From Bacilli bacterium (lineage in GTDB: Bacteria > Bacillota_I > Bacilli_A > RFN20 > CAG-288), in contig JALCRV010000004.1 of assembly GCA_022652945.1 (NCBI GenBank), positions 62,001 through 126,000 on the forward strand: a DNA stretch of 64,000 bases, written 5' to 3'. The position numbers were made by a program, and so were the translations under genes. The notes beneath the pieces were generated by a model, which worked only from the letters and a program-made list of their open reading frames with translations, was not told where the DNA came from and did not search any database. Below, piece by piece: positions 35,071 through 43,208 of the stretch. Numbering within the stretch: position 1 is the stretch's first letter; the number at the start of each line of letters is the position of its first letter.

Positions 35071-37049
35071 GCTCAGATGAGAAAAGATTAAAGCTACAAG
35101 ATTACTTTATTAATCAGCTGACGACAGGCGGGATTTATCTGCTCTTGGCAAAAGGCAAAGCGAAATACAAGATGGATCGCGGGTCTTTTACCACTCACGA
35201 TTTTATTTATGATAGGCATAAATTGACCTTTAAGGAAAAAGACGGAGAGAATTATATCTTCGCTTCCGGAAAGATCCAAGCGGAGATTTCCTTAGAGATG
35301 AATCAAGATGGCTTTAAGATGCACTTTAAAGCTCCGGAAGCCTTTAACCGTTTCACCTTACATTTTGAGTCTTTTAAAGATGAACATATCTACGGTGGCG
35401 GTGAACAGTTCACTCACCTTGACTTAAAAGGCAAGGATGTCCCTATCTGGGTCAGCGAGCATCAGCAGGTTAAAAAGATCGCCAAGAAGTTTTTAAGGGA
35501 GAAGCTCTTCGGAGTCAATCCGGATTATAAGGCCAAATATAAAGACCATCAGACTTATTACTCTTCCCCTTCCTTCCTTTCCAGCCAAGATTATTTCGTT
35601 TATGTCCACGAGGACTCCTACGGCTGTCTGCACTTTAAGAAAAACGAAACCTTAATCTGCTTTAGACAGGTCCCGACCTCGATCAGTTTCCTCTTCGGAA
35701 ACAGCCATGAGGATATCTTAGAAAGATTAAGTAAGTTTGTCGGGATTCAACCGCCGCTTCCTGATTTTGTCTCCCAGGGAGCCATCATCGCTTCCCAAGG
35801 TGGAAGTCAAATCATGCTGGAGCGTTATGAAAAACTAAAAAAAGAAGGAGCGAAAATCTCCGGAATCTGGTGTCAGGATTGGTCCGGGCAGATTGTCACG
35901 GAATTCGGAAGCCAGGTTTACTGGAACTGGGAAGTGGATGATAAGCTCTATCCTAACTTAAAAGAAACCATTAAGAAACTTAATGCGGAAGGTGTGAAAT
36001 TCCTCGGTTATATCAACACCTTCTTAAAAGAAGATACCCACCTTTATAACGAAGCGAAGAAGCTGGATTATCTAGTGAAGAATAAAAAGGGCGAGCCATA
36101 CCTGATTAAATCTACGACCTTCTTAGCAGGCATCGTGGATCTTACTAACCCTTCCGCTTATAACTGGTATAAGGAAATCATTAAGACGAATATGATTGAC
36201 TTAGGTCTCTCCGGTTGGATGGCGGATTTCGGTGAGTACCTACCTACCGATGCTGTGATTTACGCTCCCTCCGCCGAGAAAGCCCATAATCGCTGGCCGA
36301 CTCTCTGGGCTAAATGCAATTACGACGCCATCAGAGAGCGCGGTAAGGAAAAGGAAATCTTCACCTTCTCAAGAGCCGCTTACGGACATACGACCAAATA
36401 CGTCAATTCGATGTGGAACGGTGATCAGCATGTCGATTACTCCGATGAATACGGCATCGGCAGCGTCATCCCCGCCACCTTATCGATGGCTTGTTCCGGA
36501 GTCGGCATCGCCCATTCGGATATCGGTGGTTATACGACCGTCCTCCATATGAAACGAAGCGTTGAATTAATTAAGCGCTGGTCGGAACTGAATATCTTCT
36601 TCCCCGTCTACCGCTGCCACGAAGGCAACAGGCCGAAAGTCAATGCGCAGGCTTATTCTGATGAGGTTAAAGAAGAATTCAGCCGCAATTCCCGCTTATT
36701 CGCCGCTTTAAAGCCCTATCGAGATCATCTCTATAGCGCTTATCAGGAGAAAGGATTACCATTTATAAGGCCTTTGTTCATCTATGAGGAAAAAGAGGAG
36801 GCTTATAAAGAGCAGAAAGAGTTTATGTGCGGTGAGGATCTTCTTATCTCCCCGGTCTTAAGAGAGGGAGTCAAAGAAAAGAAAGTCCATCTGCCGGAAG
36901 GAGAATGGATTCAACTCTTCACCGAAGAGAAGTACGAAGGCGGAGACTACCTGATTAAAACACCTCTAGGCTTACCCATCGCCTTCTATCGAGCCGACAG
37001 TCAGTTTAAAGAGCTATTCAAGGAATTAAAAAAGGAGATAGAACAATGA
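35067..37049 (+). CDS. sftG: GH31 sulfoquinovosidase (YihQ-like)
   Basis: The start is the ATG at 35067 that overlaps the esterase stop (ATGA). The 660-residue protein aligns along its length with E. coli YihQ as I recall it: GGGEQFTHLDLKG, WCQDWSG, SGWMADFGEYLPTD, HSDIGGYTT, HEGNRP and the C-terminal FYRADS. By that alignment the nucleophile is Asp387, the acid/base Asp453, and sulfonate-pocket residues Gln244, Gln270, Trp286 and Tyr489 are kept. The position of YihQ Arg301 is Gln283 (FGSQVYW), so the QQRWY motif reads QQQWY. It should release sulfoquinovose from glycosides such as SQ-glycerol, with possibly altered specificity. Confidence 0.87.
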   Translation: MSSDEKRLKLQDYFINQLTTGGIYLLLAKGKAKYKMDRGSFTTHDFIYDRHKLTFKEKDGENYIFASGKIQAEISLEMNQDGFKMHFKAPEAFNRFTLHFESFKDEHIYGGGEQFTHLDLKGKDVPIWVSEHQQVKKIAKKFLREKLFGVNPDYKAKYKDHQTYYSSPSFLSSQDYFVYVHEDSYGCLHFKKNETLICFRQVPTSISFLFGNSHEDILERLSKFVGIQPPLPDFVSQGAIIASQGGSQIMLERYEKLKKEGAKISGIWCQDWSGQIVTEFGSQVYWNWEVDDKLYPNLKETIKKLNAEGVKFLGYINTFLKEDTHLYNEAKKLDYLVKNKKGEPYLIKSTTFLAGIVDLTNPSAYNWYKEIIKTNMIDLGLSGWMADFGEYLPTDAVIYAPSAEKAHNRWPTLWAKCNYDAIRERGKEKEIFTFSRAAYGHTTKYVNSMWNGDQHVDYSDEYGIGSVIPATLSMACSGVGIAHSDIGGYTTVLHMKRSVELIKRWSELNIFFPVYRCHEGNRPKVNAQAYSDEVKEEFSRNSRLFAALKPYRDHLYSAYQEKGLPFIRPLFIYEEKEEAYKEQKEFMCGEDLLISPVLREGVKEKKVHLPEGEWIQLFTEEKYEGGDYLIKTPLGLPIAFYRADSQFKELFKELKKEIEQ

Positions 37050-37726
37050 AATACTACTTGGATTCCGCTAAGTTAGATGAGATCGAATTCGCTTACGAGA
37101 ACTACAAAATCGACGGTGTCACGACTAATCCGCGTCACATTATGGATTCGGGAAAGCCTTTCTTAAAGGCCATCACCGATATCGCGGATTGGATCAAAGC
37201 CAAGAAATTAGATGGTAAGGATGTCTTCCCGGTTTCCGTCGAAATCAATCCGCATCTTAATGATCCGGAAGAGATGATTAAGGAAGCGAAGAAGATTGCG
37301 AAGATTTCCGAAAACTTCATCATTAAGATTCCCTGCACCTTAGCTGGTGTTAAAGCCGCTAAGAAGTTGGAAGATGAAGGCATCAGAACAAATGTGACTC
37401 TAGTCTTCTCCCCGTCCCAGGCGATTCAGGCCGGAAGAATCGGCGCTTATTATGTCTCACCTTTCGTCGGCTGGAAAGAAGCCAGCGGCGAAGATGGGAT
37501 GACTTACTTAAAGGAAATCGCTGAGATCTATAAAGAGAAAGGCTATAAGACTCTGATTATCGGAGCCGCCATCAGAAACGGAAGACAGATAGCTGAGTTA
37601 GCACGCGCCGGGGTCGATATCGTCACCTGCTCTTTAGCGGTTTATGAAGATTCCTTCCAGGATCCGTTCACCACTTACGGCTTAGGTAAGTTCTGCGATG
37701 CCTGGGATCATACGAAAGGCAATTAA
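37046..37726 (+). CDS. sftT: 6-deoxy-6-sulfofructose transaldolase
   Basis: 226 residues of the short transaldolase (TalB/fructose-6-phosphate aldolase-like) fold. The Schiff-base Lys94 lies in FIIKIP, DGVTTNP near 23-29 is the family N-terminal motif, and NVTLVFSPSQA plus YYVSPFVGW line the barrel. Within this gene set it should split 6-deoxy-6-sulfofructose into sulfolactaldehyde and pass the C3 unit to glyceraldehyde 3-phosphate, giving fructose 6-phosphate. The ATGA overlap with the GH31 gene indicates coupling. Substrate assignment rests on context, not on residues I can verify. Confidence 0.86.
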   Translation: MKYYLDSAKLDEIEFAYENYKIDGVTTNPRHIMDSGKPFLKAITDIADWIKAKKLDGKDVFPVSVEINPHLNDPEEMIKEAKKIAKISENFIIKIPCTLAGVKAAKKLEDEGIRTNVTLVFSPSQAIQAGRIGAYYVSPFVGWKEASGEDGMTYLKEIAEIYKEKGYKTLIIGAAIRNGRQIAELARAGVDIVTCSLAVYEDSFQDPFTTYGLGKFCDAWDHTKGN

Positions 37727-37728
37727 GC

Positions 37729-38562
37729 ATGAAAGTCGGTTTTATCGGACTGGGCATCATGGGGATGCCCATGGCGACTAATATTTTCAAAAAATATCCG
37801 GTCATCGGTTTCGATGTGATGAAAAAGGACACCCCCTTTCCTTTCGCTTCTTCTTATCAAGAAGTCGTTGAGGAGTCTGATGTCATCATTACGATGGTTC
37901 CGAAAAGCGAACATATGATCGCCGTCTATACGGAACTGAAGAAATATCTGAAAAAAGGCCAGATCTGCATCGATATGTCCACCATTTATCCGGAAGTGAC
38001 TAAAAAGGTCCATGCGGAATTGATGGAAATGGGTATCCCTCTCCTCGATTGCCCGGTTGTTAAGAGTCAACCGGCGGCCGTCGCTGGGAAGTTAGGTATC
38101 TATGTCGGCGGTGAAAAAGAAGTCTTTACGAAAGTTAAGCCGATCTTGGAATGCATGGGAGAGAACATTATCTATATGGGACCTTCCGGCAGCGGCATCC
38201 TGATGAAGATTATCCATAACGGCTTAGTCGGTCAGATTCAAAACGGGGTTAACGAGATGCTTAATCTCGCTGCTAAAGCCGGCTTAGATCTTAACGATGT
38301 CATCAAAGCCATCGGGTATGGTGGCGGGCAGAATTTCTACCTCGATGGCAAAGGCAAGAATATCTTACAAGGTACTTATCCCACCGCCTTCTCCGTAGAG
38401 AATATGGATAAGGATGTCCATTTCGGCAAGCGTTTATTAGATGTCTATCAAGTTAAGGCCCCGGGGCTAGAAAATGTCTGCCGGGTCTATGAAGAAGCGA
38501 TGAAGGAAGGGTTAGCTCATGCTGACTTCTCCGCCACCTACGAAATCGTTAAAAAGGAGTAA
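37729..38562 (+). CDS. 3-sulfolactaldehyde reductase (beta-hydroxyacid dehydrogenase family)
   Basis: 277 residues. The NAD-binding motif GFIGLGIMGMPMA starts near residue 4, the substrate loop DCPVVKSQPAAVAGK spans about 107-121, and the catalytic Lys160 sits in LMKIIHNG. This is the family of YihU, which reduces sulfolactaldehyde to 2,3-dihydroxypropane-1-sulfonate with NADH. An oxidising role or another hydroxyacid substrate cannot be excluded. It has a 2-bp gap to the transaldolase gene. Confidence 0.85.
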   Translation: MKVGFIGLGIMGMPMATNIFKKYPVIGFDVMKKDTPFPFASSYQEVVEESDVIITMVPKSEHMIAVYTELKKYLKKGQICIDMSTIYPEVTKKVHAELMEMGIPLLDCPVVKSQPAAVAGKLGIYVGGEKEVFTKVKPILECMGENIIYMGPSGSGILMKIIHNGLVGQIQNGVNEMLNLAAKAGLDLNDVIKAIGYGGGQNFYLDGKGKNILQGTYPTAFSVENMDKDVHFGKRLLDVYQVKAPGLENVCRVYEEAMKEGLAHADFSATYEIVKKE

Positions 38563-38565
38563 ATC

Positions 38566-39894
38566 ATGAGAAAAGCCAGAATCGGTGTTGTCTGTCTCTG
38601 CCGCAAGACTTTCGATTATATTACCGCCTGGAAGTTATTCCAGGAACGGATTGAAGAAACGAAGAAAGATGATTCAGTCGAATGGGAAGTCTTCTCTAAA
38701 CCTGTCTATGAACCTTTAGAAGGTGAAGAAGCCGCAAGCTTTTTACTAGAAAGCAAAGTGGATGCTGTCGTTTTAGTTTCCGCCACTTTCCATCTCGGCC
38801 ATCTCGCCTTAATTATCGATAAAAGAGTTAATAAGCCCATCTTACTCTGGGGCTTTAATGAACTGCCGTACGATGGCGGAAAGATCAGATTAAACGCCGT
38901 CTGCGGTGTTAATCTGAACGCTTCCAATCTTTATAAGAGCGGCAATACCACTTATATCGTCCACGTCGGAGATGAAATCGATAAAGATTTCATCTTAGCT
39001 ATCAAGATGAAAGTCGCGATTGAAAATGCCTCGATCGGTTTAATCGGTTACCGCGCCCAAGGCTTCTTCAACGTCGGAGTCGATGAACTCCATCTTTTCC
39101 ATGAGACGGGGACCTTAATCAGCCACTACGAGCTTTCCGCTTTGTTCGGCGGTGAAGCGAAAGAAGAAGATATCCAAAGAGAGAAAGCCTTCGTCTTAAA
39201 GACTTTCGATACCAGCAAGGTCAATGAACAGCAGGTCAACCTGCTGGCGAAATTGATCGTGTTAGCCAGCGATTTTATGTTAAAAGAGAAGCTCGATGTG
39301 ATCGCAATCCGCTGCTGGCCGGAATTCGCTAAGACTTACGGCATCTCCCCGTGCGCGATGATGTCAGTCTTACAATCGAGAGGGATGCTTTTGGCCTGTG
39401 AAGGCGATGTCGAAGCGGCTTTAAGCATGCTGGCGGTGAAAGCGGGAGGCGAAAAGACACCCTTTATGGCCGATCTTTCGCAAGTCAATTACCAAGAGAA
39501 TTACGCTTTGCTTTGGCATGATGGAGTCGCTCCTTGTAACCTTTGGGATGGTAAATGCGTCCGTGGCTTAGAGACTTATTTTGCCGGTGGCAGAGGGGTC
39601 ACCGCTGACTTTGTCCTCAAGGAAGGCAAGATGTCGATTATGAGAATCGATACCGCTTTAGGTAAGACTCGCTTATTCTATGCGGAAGGCGAAGCGGTTC
39701 CGATGAAGAAAGAACTAGCCGGGACTTATGCGAAAGTCATCTTTGATATCCCGGTCGATAAATTGATCGATATCGTCACCTATACCGGAGTCGCCCACCA
39801 TGTCATCATGGGCTACACCCAGTATCGGAAAGCTGTCCATTATCTAGCTAGGATCAAAGGCTGGGAATTGATCGATGAAAACACCAAGGTCTAA
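38566..39894 (+). CDS. sftI: Sulfoquinovose isomerase (fucose/arabinose isomerase-like)
   Basis: 442 residues of the L-fucose/L-arabinose isomerase-like superfamily. The N-terminal Rossmann-type domain starts RKARIGVVCLCRKTFDY; central motifs are GYRAQGFFNVGVDE and HETGTLISHYEL; the C-terminal half holds IAIRCWPEFAKTYGISPCAMMS. In sulfo-transaldolase clusters this family is the SQ-to-sulfofructose isomerase. It probably uses a metal ion with acidic ligands in the C-terminal half. It overlaps the next gene by 20 bp. Confidence 0.83.
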   Translation: MRKARIGVVCLCRKTFDYITAWKLFQERIEETKKDDSVEWEVFSKPVYEPLEGEEAASFLLESKVDAVVLVSATFHLGHLALIIDKRVNKPILLWGFNELPYDGGKIRLNAVCGVNLNASNLYKSGNTTYIVHVGDEIDKDFILAIKMKVAIENASIGLIGYRAQGFFNVGVDELHLFHETGTLISHYELSALFGGEAKEEDIQREKAFVLKTFDTSKVNEQQVNLLAKLIVLASDFMLKEKLDVIAIRCWPEFAKTYGISPCAMMSVLQSRGMLLACEGDVEAALSMLAVKAGGEKTPFMADLSQVNYQENYALLWHDGVAPCNLWDGKCVRGLETYFAGGRGVTADFVLKEGKMSIMRIDTALGKTRLFYAEGEAVPMKKELAGTYAKVIFDIPVDKLIDIVTYTGVAHHVIMGYTQYRKAVHYLARIKGWELIDENTKV

Positions 39895-40480
39895 TTCCTT
39901 CAAGGAATACGGCATTCTCCTGGAAGGAGATTTCCAGGAGATCGTCGAATATCTAGAGAAGAATTCCCTCCTTCCCGAGCAAGGAAACATTTATGTCGCT
40001 GATGATCCGGAATTTGGAAAACTCGCTTCTTCTCTCGCTATCAAAGAGAAGTATTTCGTCGGCGAAATGCAGGCGGGATACTGCAACGGACAGAATGAAC
40101 TCTTGAATTGCTTGGAGTACCACGGCTGCCCCGAGGTCGATATCGCGGCGACAGATTTAGTCTTGCTTCTGGCTAGTCAGAAAGATGTGGTTAACAAAGA
40201 AATACAAACGGAGAAAGTCGTGCCTTTCTTTTTAAAGAAAGGAGAAGGCGTGCTCCTTTATCCTGGCACTTTCCATTTCTCACCTTGTAAGCAAGAAAAG
40301 GGCGGTTTCCGCTCGGCGGTCTTCCTTTCTAAAGGAACTAATGCTCCTTTAAAAGAAGTATCCTTAGATCCTTCTTACTTCAAAGTCAATAAATGGCTTT
40401 TTGCCCATAAAGAAGCTAAACAAGCTTCTTTAGGTGCCTATATCGGCTTAAAAGGTGAAAATCTGAAAGTCAAATGGTAG
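39875..40480 (+). CDS. sftX: DUF4867-family protein of the sulfoquinovose pathway
   Basis: 201 residues. Conserved-looking elements are the EMQAGYCNG segment near 66-74, HGCPEVDIAATD near 87-98, and a cupin-like segment YPGTFHFSPC near 133-142. From memory, DUF4867 proteins accompany sulfo-transaldolase clusters and have been called SftX, with a mutarotase-like or sugar-processing role suggested but not, to my knowledge, proven. It is translationally coupled: the start lies inside the isomerase gene and its stop overlaps the exporter start. Confidence 0.75.
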   Translation: MKTPRSNSFKEYGILLEGDFQEIVEYLEKNSLLPEQGNIYVADDPEFGKLASSLAIKEKYFVGEMQAGYCNGQNELLNCLEYHGCPEVDIAATDLVLLLASQKDVVNKEIQTEKVVPFFLKKGEGVLLYPGTFHFSPCKQEKGGFRSAVFLSKGTNAPLKEVSLDPSYFKVNKWLFAHKEAKQASLGAYIGLKGENLKVKW

Positions 40481-41193
40481 AGCAGATCCTTTTTCTTTTA
40501 GTTATCTTCTTCGCTAATATCATCCAAGCCCTGACAGGTTTTGCTGGTACGGTTTTAGCGATGCCTTTTTCTATCTTATTAGTCGGGACTGAGACTTCGA
40601 AAGCAGTTTTGAATCTGATCGCAATCCCGGTCAGTATCTACATCGCTATCCGGGAAAGAAAAAGCATCAAATGGAAAGAGGGACTGATTATGTTCCTCTT
40701 AATCGGAGCGGGATTCGGCATTGGTTTTGGCTTGGAGTTTCTGCCTCTAGATGCTTCGATTCTTTTAAAAGTCTACGGCTCCATCATTATCGCTGTCGCC
40801 TTGGCTTTCTTATTTCTAATCCACCCTGATACGATGAAAATACCTGACTGGATCCTTTATATTCTCTTGGTTCTAGGGGGTATCCTTCATAAGCTTTTTG
40901 TCTCCGGAGGTCCATTAGTTGTGATTTATGCGATGGCGAAATTCAAAGATAAGAATGAATTCCGAGCCACTTTATCCGTCATCTGGATTATCCTTAATTC
41001 CATCATGTTCGGACAGCATATATATCTGGGTTATTTTACTTCCCAAGTTTGGATTCTTTTCGCAATAGGTTTCGGACTGACGATCGGCAGCATCTTTATC
41101 GGCAAGTTCTTAGTCGATAAAGTCTCGCTCCCGGTTTTCATGAAAATAACTTATGTTCTGCTGCTGATTTCGGGAGCCACTTTATTATTCTGA
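40474..41193 (+). CDS. TSUP/TauE-family sulfonate exporter
   Basis: 239 residues and about eight hydrophobic segments, with the TSUP N-terminal motif ALTGFAGTVLAMPFSILL near 15-32 and its repeat-half echo ILHKLFVSGGPLVVIYAM near 137-154. This family exports sulfite, sulfolactate or dihydroxypropanesulfonate in other sulfosugar clusters, so it should expel the C3 sulfonate made by the reductase. It is the last operon gene; the ATG overlaps the previous stop. Confidence 0.87.
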   Translation: MVEQILFLLVIFFANIIQALTGFAGTVLAMPFSILLVGTETSKAVLNLIAIPVSIYIAIRERKSIKWKEGLIMFLLIGAGFGIGFGLEFLPLDASILLKVYGSIIIAVALAFLFLIHPDTMKIPDWILYILLVLGGILHKLFVSGGPLVVIYAMAKFKDKNEFRATLSVIWIILNSIMFGQHIYLGYFTSQVWILFAIGFGLTIGSIFIGKFLVDKVSLPVFMKITYVLLLISGATLLF

Positions 41194-41300
41194 AGCAAAA
41201 AAGTCTCTTTACTAAAAGAAGAAATAGTAAATCCTACTAGAAAACATTTGGCGTTCAGAATCAAATTCTTTTTTGTTTCATATTGTTTTATGGGTTTTTA

Positions 41301-41320
41301 TGTATTACATTTGTATTACA
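41301..41320 (+). promoter_or_regulatory. Direct repeat before the toxin-antitoxin pair
   Basis: TGTATTACA occurs at 41301-41309 and 41312-41320, 11 bp apart, one helical turn. It lies just before the antitoxin ribosome site and is a plausible autoregulatory operator. Confidence 0.6.
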
Positions 41321-41332
41321 GGAGAGAAAACT

Positions 41333-41554
41333 ATGGGTATTTCAATCAGAATGACGGATGAAGAAATTAAATTAGCGAAAGATTATGCAAAGCTTCACGG
41401 GATAAGCTTAAGCCAAGCGCTTAAAAATGCCCTTTTTGAAAAGATTGAAGATGAATTGGATATACAGCTTGCTGATGAATCTTATGCCAAATACTTAAAA
41501 AACGGCAAGCATTCAATAAGCGCTGAAGAAGTCGAAAAGAAGTATGGCATATAA
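41333..41554 (+). CDS. RelB/DinJ-type ribbon-helix-helix antitoxin
   Basis: I start at the ATG at 41333 after a GGAGAG site. The 73-residue protein begins with a ribbon-helix-helix DNA-binding part (MGISIRMTDEEIKLAKDY) and a helix LSQALKNAL. A C-terminal helical tail would wrap the toxin. It overlaps the toxin gene by 11 bp, the usual antitoxin-first order, and should repress its own promoter. Confidence 0.85.
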   Translation: MGISIRMTDEEIKLAKDYAKLHGISLSQALKNALFEKIEDELDIQLADESYAKYLKNGKHSISAEEVEKKYGI

Positions 41555-41813
41555 GCTCAGTTATTCGGAGGATGCCTTAAAAGACTTAGAAAAACTAGAT
41601 AATTCCGTAAGGCGGATGATTCTTCACTGGTTGAAAAAAAACATCGAAGAAACAGTAAATTCCCGTCTTCACGGTAAGGAATTAGTAGGCAATCTAAGAG
41701 GCTACTGGCGTTATCGAGTCGGGAATTATAGAATCATCATGGCTATCGATGACAATGAGGCGGTCGTGCTAGCCTTAAGAATCGGCCATCGGAGCACCAT
41801 TTACGACATCTGA
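41544..41813 (+). CDS. RelE/ParE-family toxin
   Basis: 89 residues with the RelE fold pattern: YKLSYSEDALKDLEKLD at the N-terminus, then GKELVGNLRGYWRYRVGNYRIIMAI. The GYWRYRVGNYRI segment is diagnostic of RelE-type mRNA interferases. The C-terminal Arg/His (RIGHRSTIYD) are probable catalytic residues. It would cleave ribosome-bound mRNA when free of antitoxin. Confidence 0.88.
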   Translation: MAYKLSYSEDALKDLEKLDNSVRRMILHWLKKNIEETVNSRLHGKELVGNLRGYWRYRVGNYRIIMAIDDNEAVVLALRIGHRSTIYDI

Positions 41814-41826
41814 AGGTAAAAAGACA

Positions 41827-41886
41827 AAAAAGCGCACCTTAAGTTAAGGATACATTCAGGTATCTTCCTAAAAAGGTGCGCTTTTT
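41827..41886. terminator. Bidirectional terminator
   Basis: Arms AAAAGCGCACCTT (41828-41840) and AAGGTGCGCTTTT (41873-41885) form a 13-bp perfect stem with flanking A and T runs, between the toxin gene and the convergent Rieske gene. Confidence 0.85.
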
Positions 41887-41891
41887 AATCT

Positions 41892-42869
41892 TTATTCTTC
41901 GTTATTGCCTTTTTTCAACTGATCTCTTCTTAAACGGAAAGCGATAATCGGGGCATCCCCAGGGACAAGATTCTCTCCCATCTGCAGTTCACTCTTTTTC
42001 GGGAGCTGAGTAATAACGACTTTCCGATCCTGATGAAGAATTATCCGATCAGCGAGATTCCCTAACCTTTTCATCAGCCACTTTGAAAGCGGAAGATGGA
42101 TAACATTCTGGTAAAAGCGCATATAGATCATCGTATGTTCATCATCGATCGGGGCGAAGACCGCCATGACACGAATCTTCTTAGCTATACAGTTCTGCCA
42201 GATATTCGGCATCTGGAATTGTAGATGGAATTTCTTCTCAAAGTCTTTAACTTCGTCAGCCTTTAAAGCGACTTGTCCTTCATCTTTTACGTCATCGACA
42301 TAATATGTCATCCGGTTATTTTCCCAGGTAACTAAAGGACCATTCACGACTGATTTATGGCCACGGCCAATCGTGGAATTATGGACAAAAGGCAGGTGGA
42401 CGACATCGAGTTGATTCTCGATGGCTCGGGTGTAATGGACACCCCAGACTTCGTGGAACTCTCCGTAAGAAAAGCCTTTTTCCAACTCCTCGAAGAACGG
42501 AATCTCTTCGCTGGCTTTTTCTTTATCTCCATACCAAAGGAAGATAAAACCAGCTTTTTCTTTAACTAAATAAGAATTAACCCGATAGTTATCATTGACT
42601 GGGCAGGCTTTCCCGTTGGCCGGGATTAAAGTAACCTTCCCCGTCCCATCGTATTCAAAGCCGTGGAAAGGACATTGGATTTCCCCGTGGACAATCTTAC
42701 CGGGAGCTAAAGAAGCTCCCCGGTGGCAACATTTATCCGCAATACAGTTGATCTTTCCTTCTTCATCACGCCAGAAGACTAGCTTTTCACCCATACGAGT
42801 GACACCGTAAGCTTTATGCTTCTTTACTTCTTTGGAAGACAAGACGGCATACCATTGATTCCAAATCAT
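41892..42869 (-). CDS. Rieske non-heme iron oxygenase, alpha-subunit type
   Basis: 325 residues. The Rieske [2Fe-2S] site is Cys47-x-His49 and Cys66-x2-His69 (CCHRGAS, CPFHG). The mononuclear iron site is D-x2-H-x4-H (Asp155, His158, His163, in LDVVHLPFVH). This is the catalytic subunit of ring-hydroxylating or O-demethylating oxygenases such as vanillate demethylase or pheophorbide oxygenase. No reductase or beta subunit adjoins it; the rubredoxin/flavin reductase fusion at 49505 is a possible electron donor. Such an O2-using enzyme is unexpected in a presumed gut anaerobe. Substrate unknown. Confidence 0.88.
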   Translation of the reverse strand: MIWNQWYAVLSSKEVKKHKAYGVTRMGEKLVFWRDEEGKINCIADKCCHRGASLAPGKIVHGEIQCPFHGFEYDGTGKVTLIPANGKACPVNDNYRVNSYLVKEKAGFIFLWYGDKEKASEEIPFFEELEKGFSYGEFHEVWGVHYTRAIENQLDVVHLPFVHNSTIGRGHKSVVNGPLVTWENNRMTYYVDDVKDEGQVALKADEVKDFEKKFHLQFQMPNIWQNCIAKKIRVMAVFAPIDDEHTMIYMRFYQNVIHLPLSKWLMKRLGNLADRIILHQDRKVVITQLPKKSELQMGENLVPGDAPIIAFRLRRDQLKKGNNEE

Positions 42870-43149
42870 GTTCTTTCCCCCTTTACATAATAAACGAAGT
42901 AATTTAGACGGCTGAACAAAAGATAATAAACGGCTAAGAATGAGAAAACGTCGACTCTTTAAAAAACCGAGCTAGTTCTGCAGGAATAATCATCGAAATA
43001 AGAAAAAATCCAAAAATGAAATTCTATATTATTAGCATAGCAAAGCGAGGTATCACTAGCAAACCACCAAACGCATTTACCGATAAAGCGAATCAAACAT
43101 GATGATTGAATACACAATTTAAATTTAAGTGGAAAATGTCTCAACAATA
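42870..43149. other. Intergenic stretch before ATPase E
   Basis: AT-rich region holding the divergent 5' ends of the Rieske and ATPase E genes. No gene or RNA that I can support; the operator begins at its right end. Confidence 0.5.
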
Positions 43150-43193
43150 TTGACAACTATTTAGTTGACAACTAAACAGTTGTCAGCTAAAGT
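43150..43193 (+). promoter_or_regulatory. TTGACAACTA operator and promoter of ATPase E
   Basis: TTGACAACTA occurs at 43150-43159 and 43165-43174; the second is part of the palindrome TAGTTGACAACTA (43162-43174). An inverted CAGTTGTCA follows at 43177-43185. The second TTGACA (43165) with TAAAGT (43188-43193) at 17 bp makes a promoter that the repeats overlap. Confidence 0.75.
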
Positions 43194-43208
43194 AAAGGCA
43201 AGGGAGAT

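Noticed and set aside
35067-37049. GH31 alpha-glucosidase or alpha-xylosidase
   Set aside because: The whole-length match to YihQ, the QDW, DFGEYLPTD and GDQ motifs, and the sulfosugar neighbours favour a sulfoquinovosidase, though the Arg-to-Gln change leaves some doubt.
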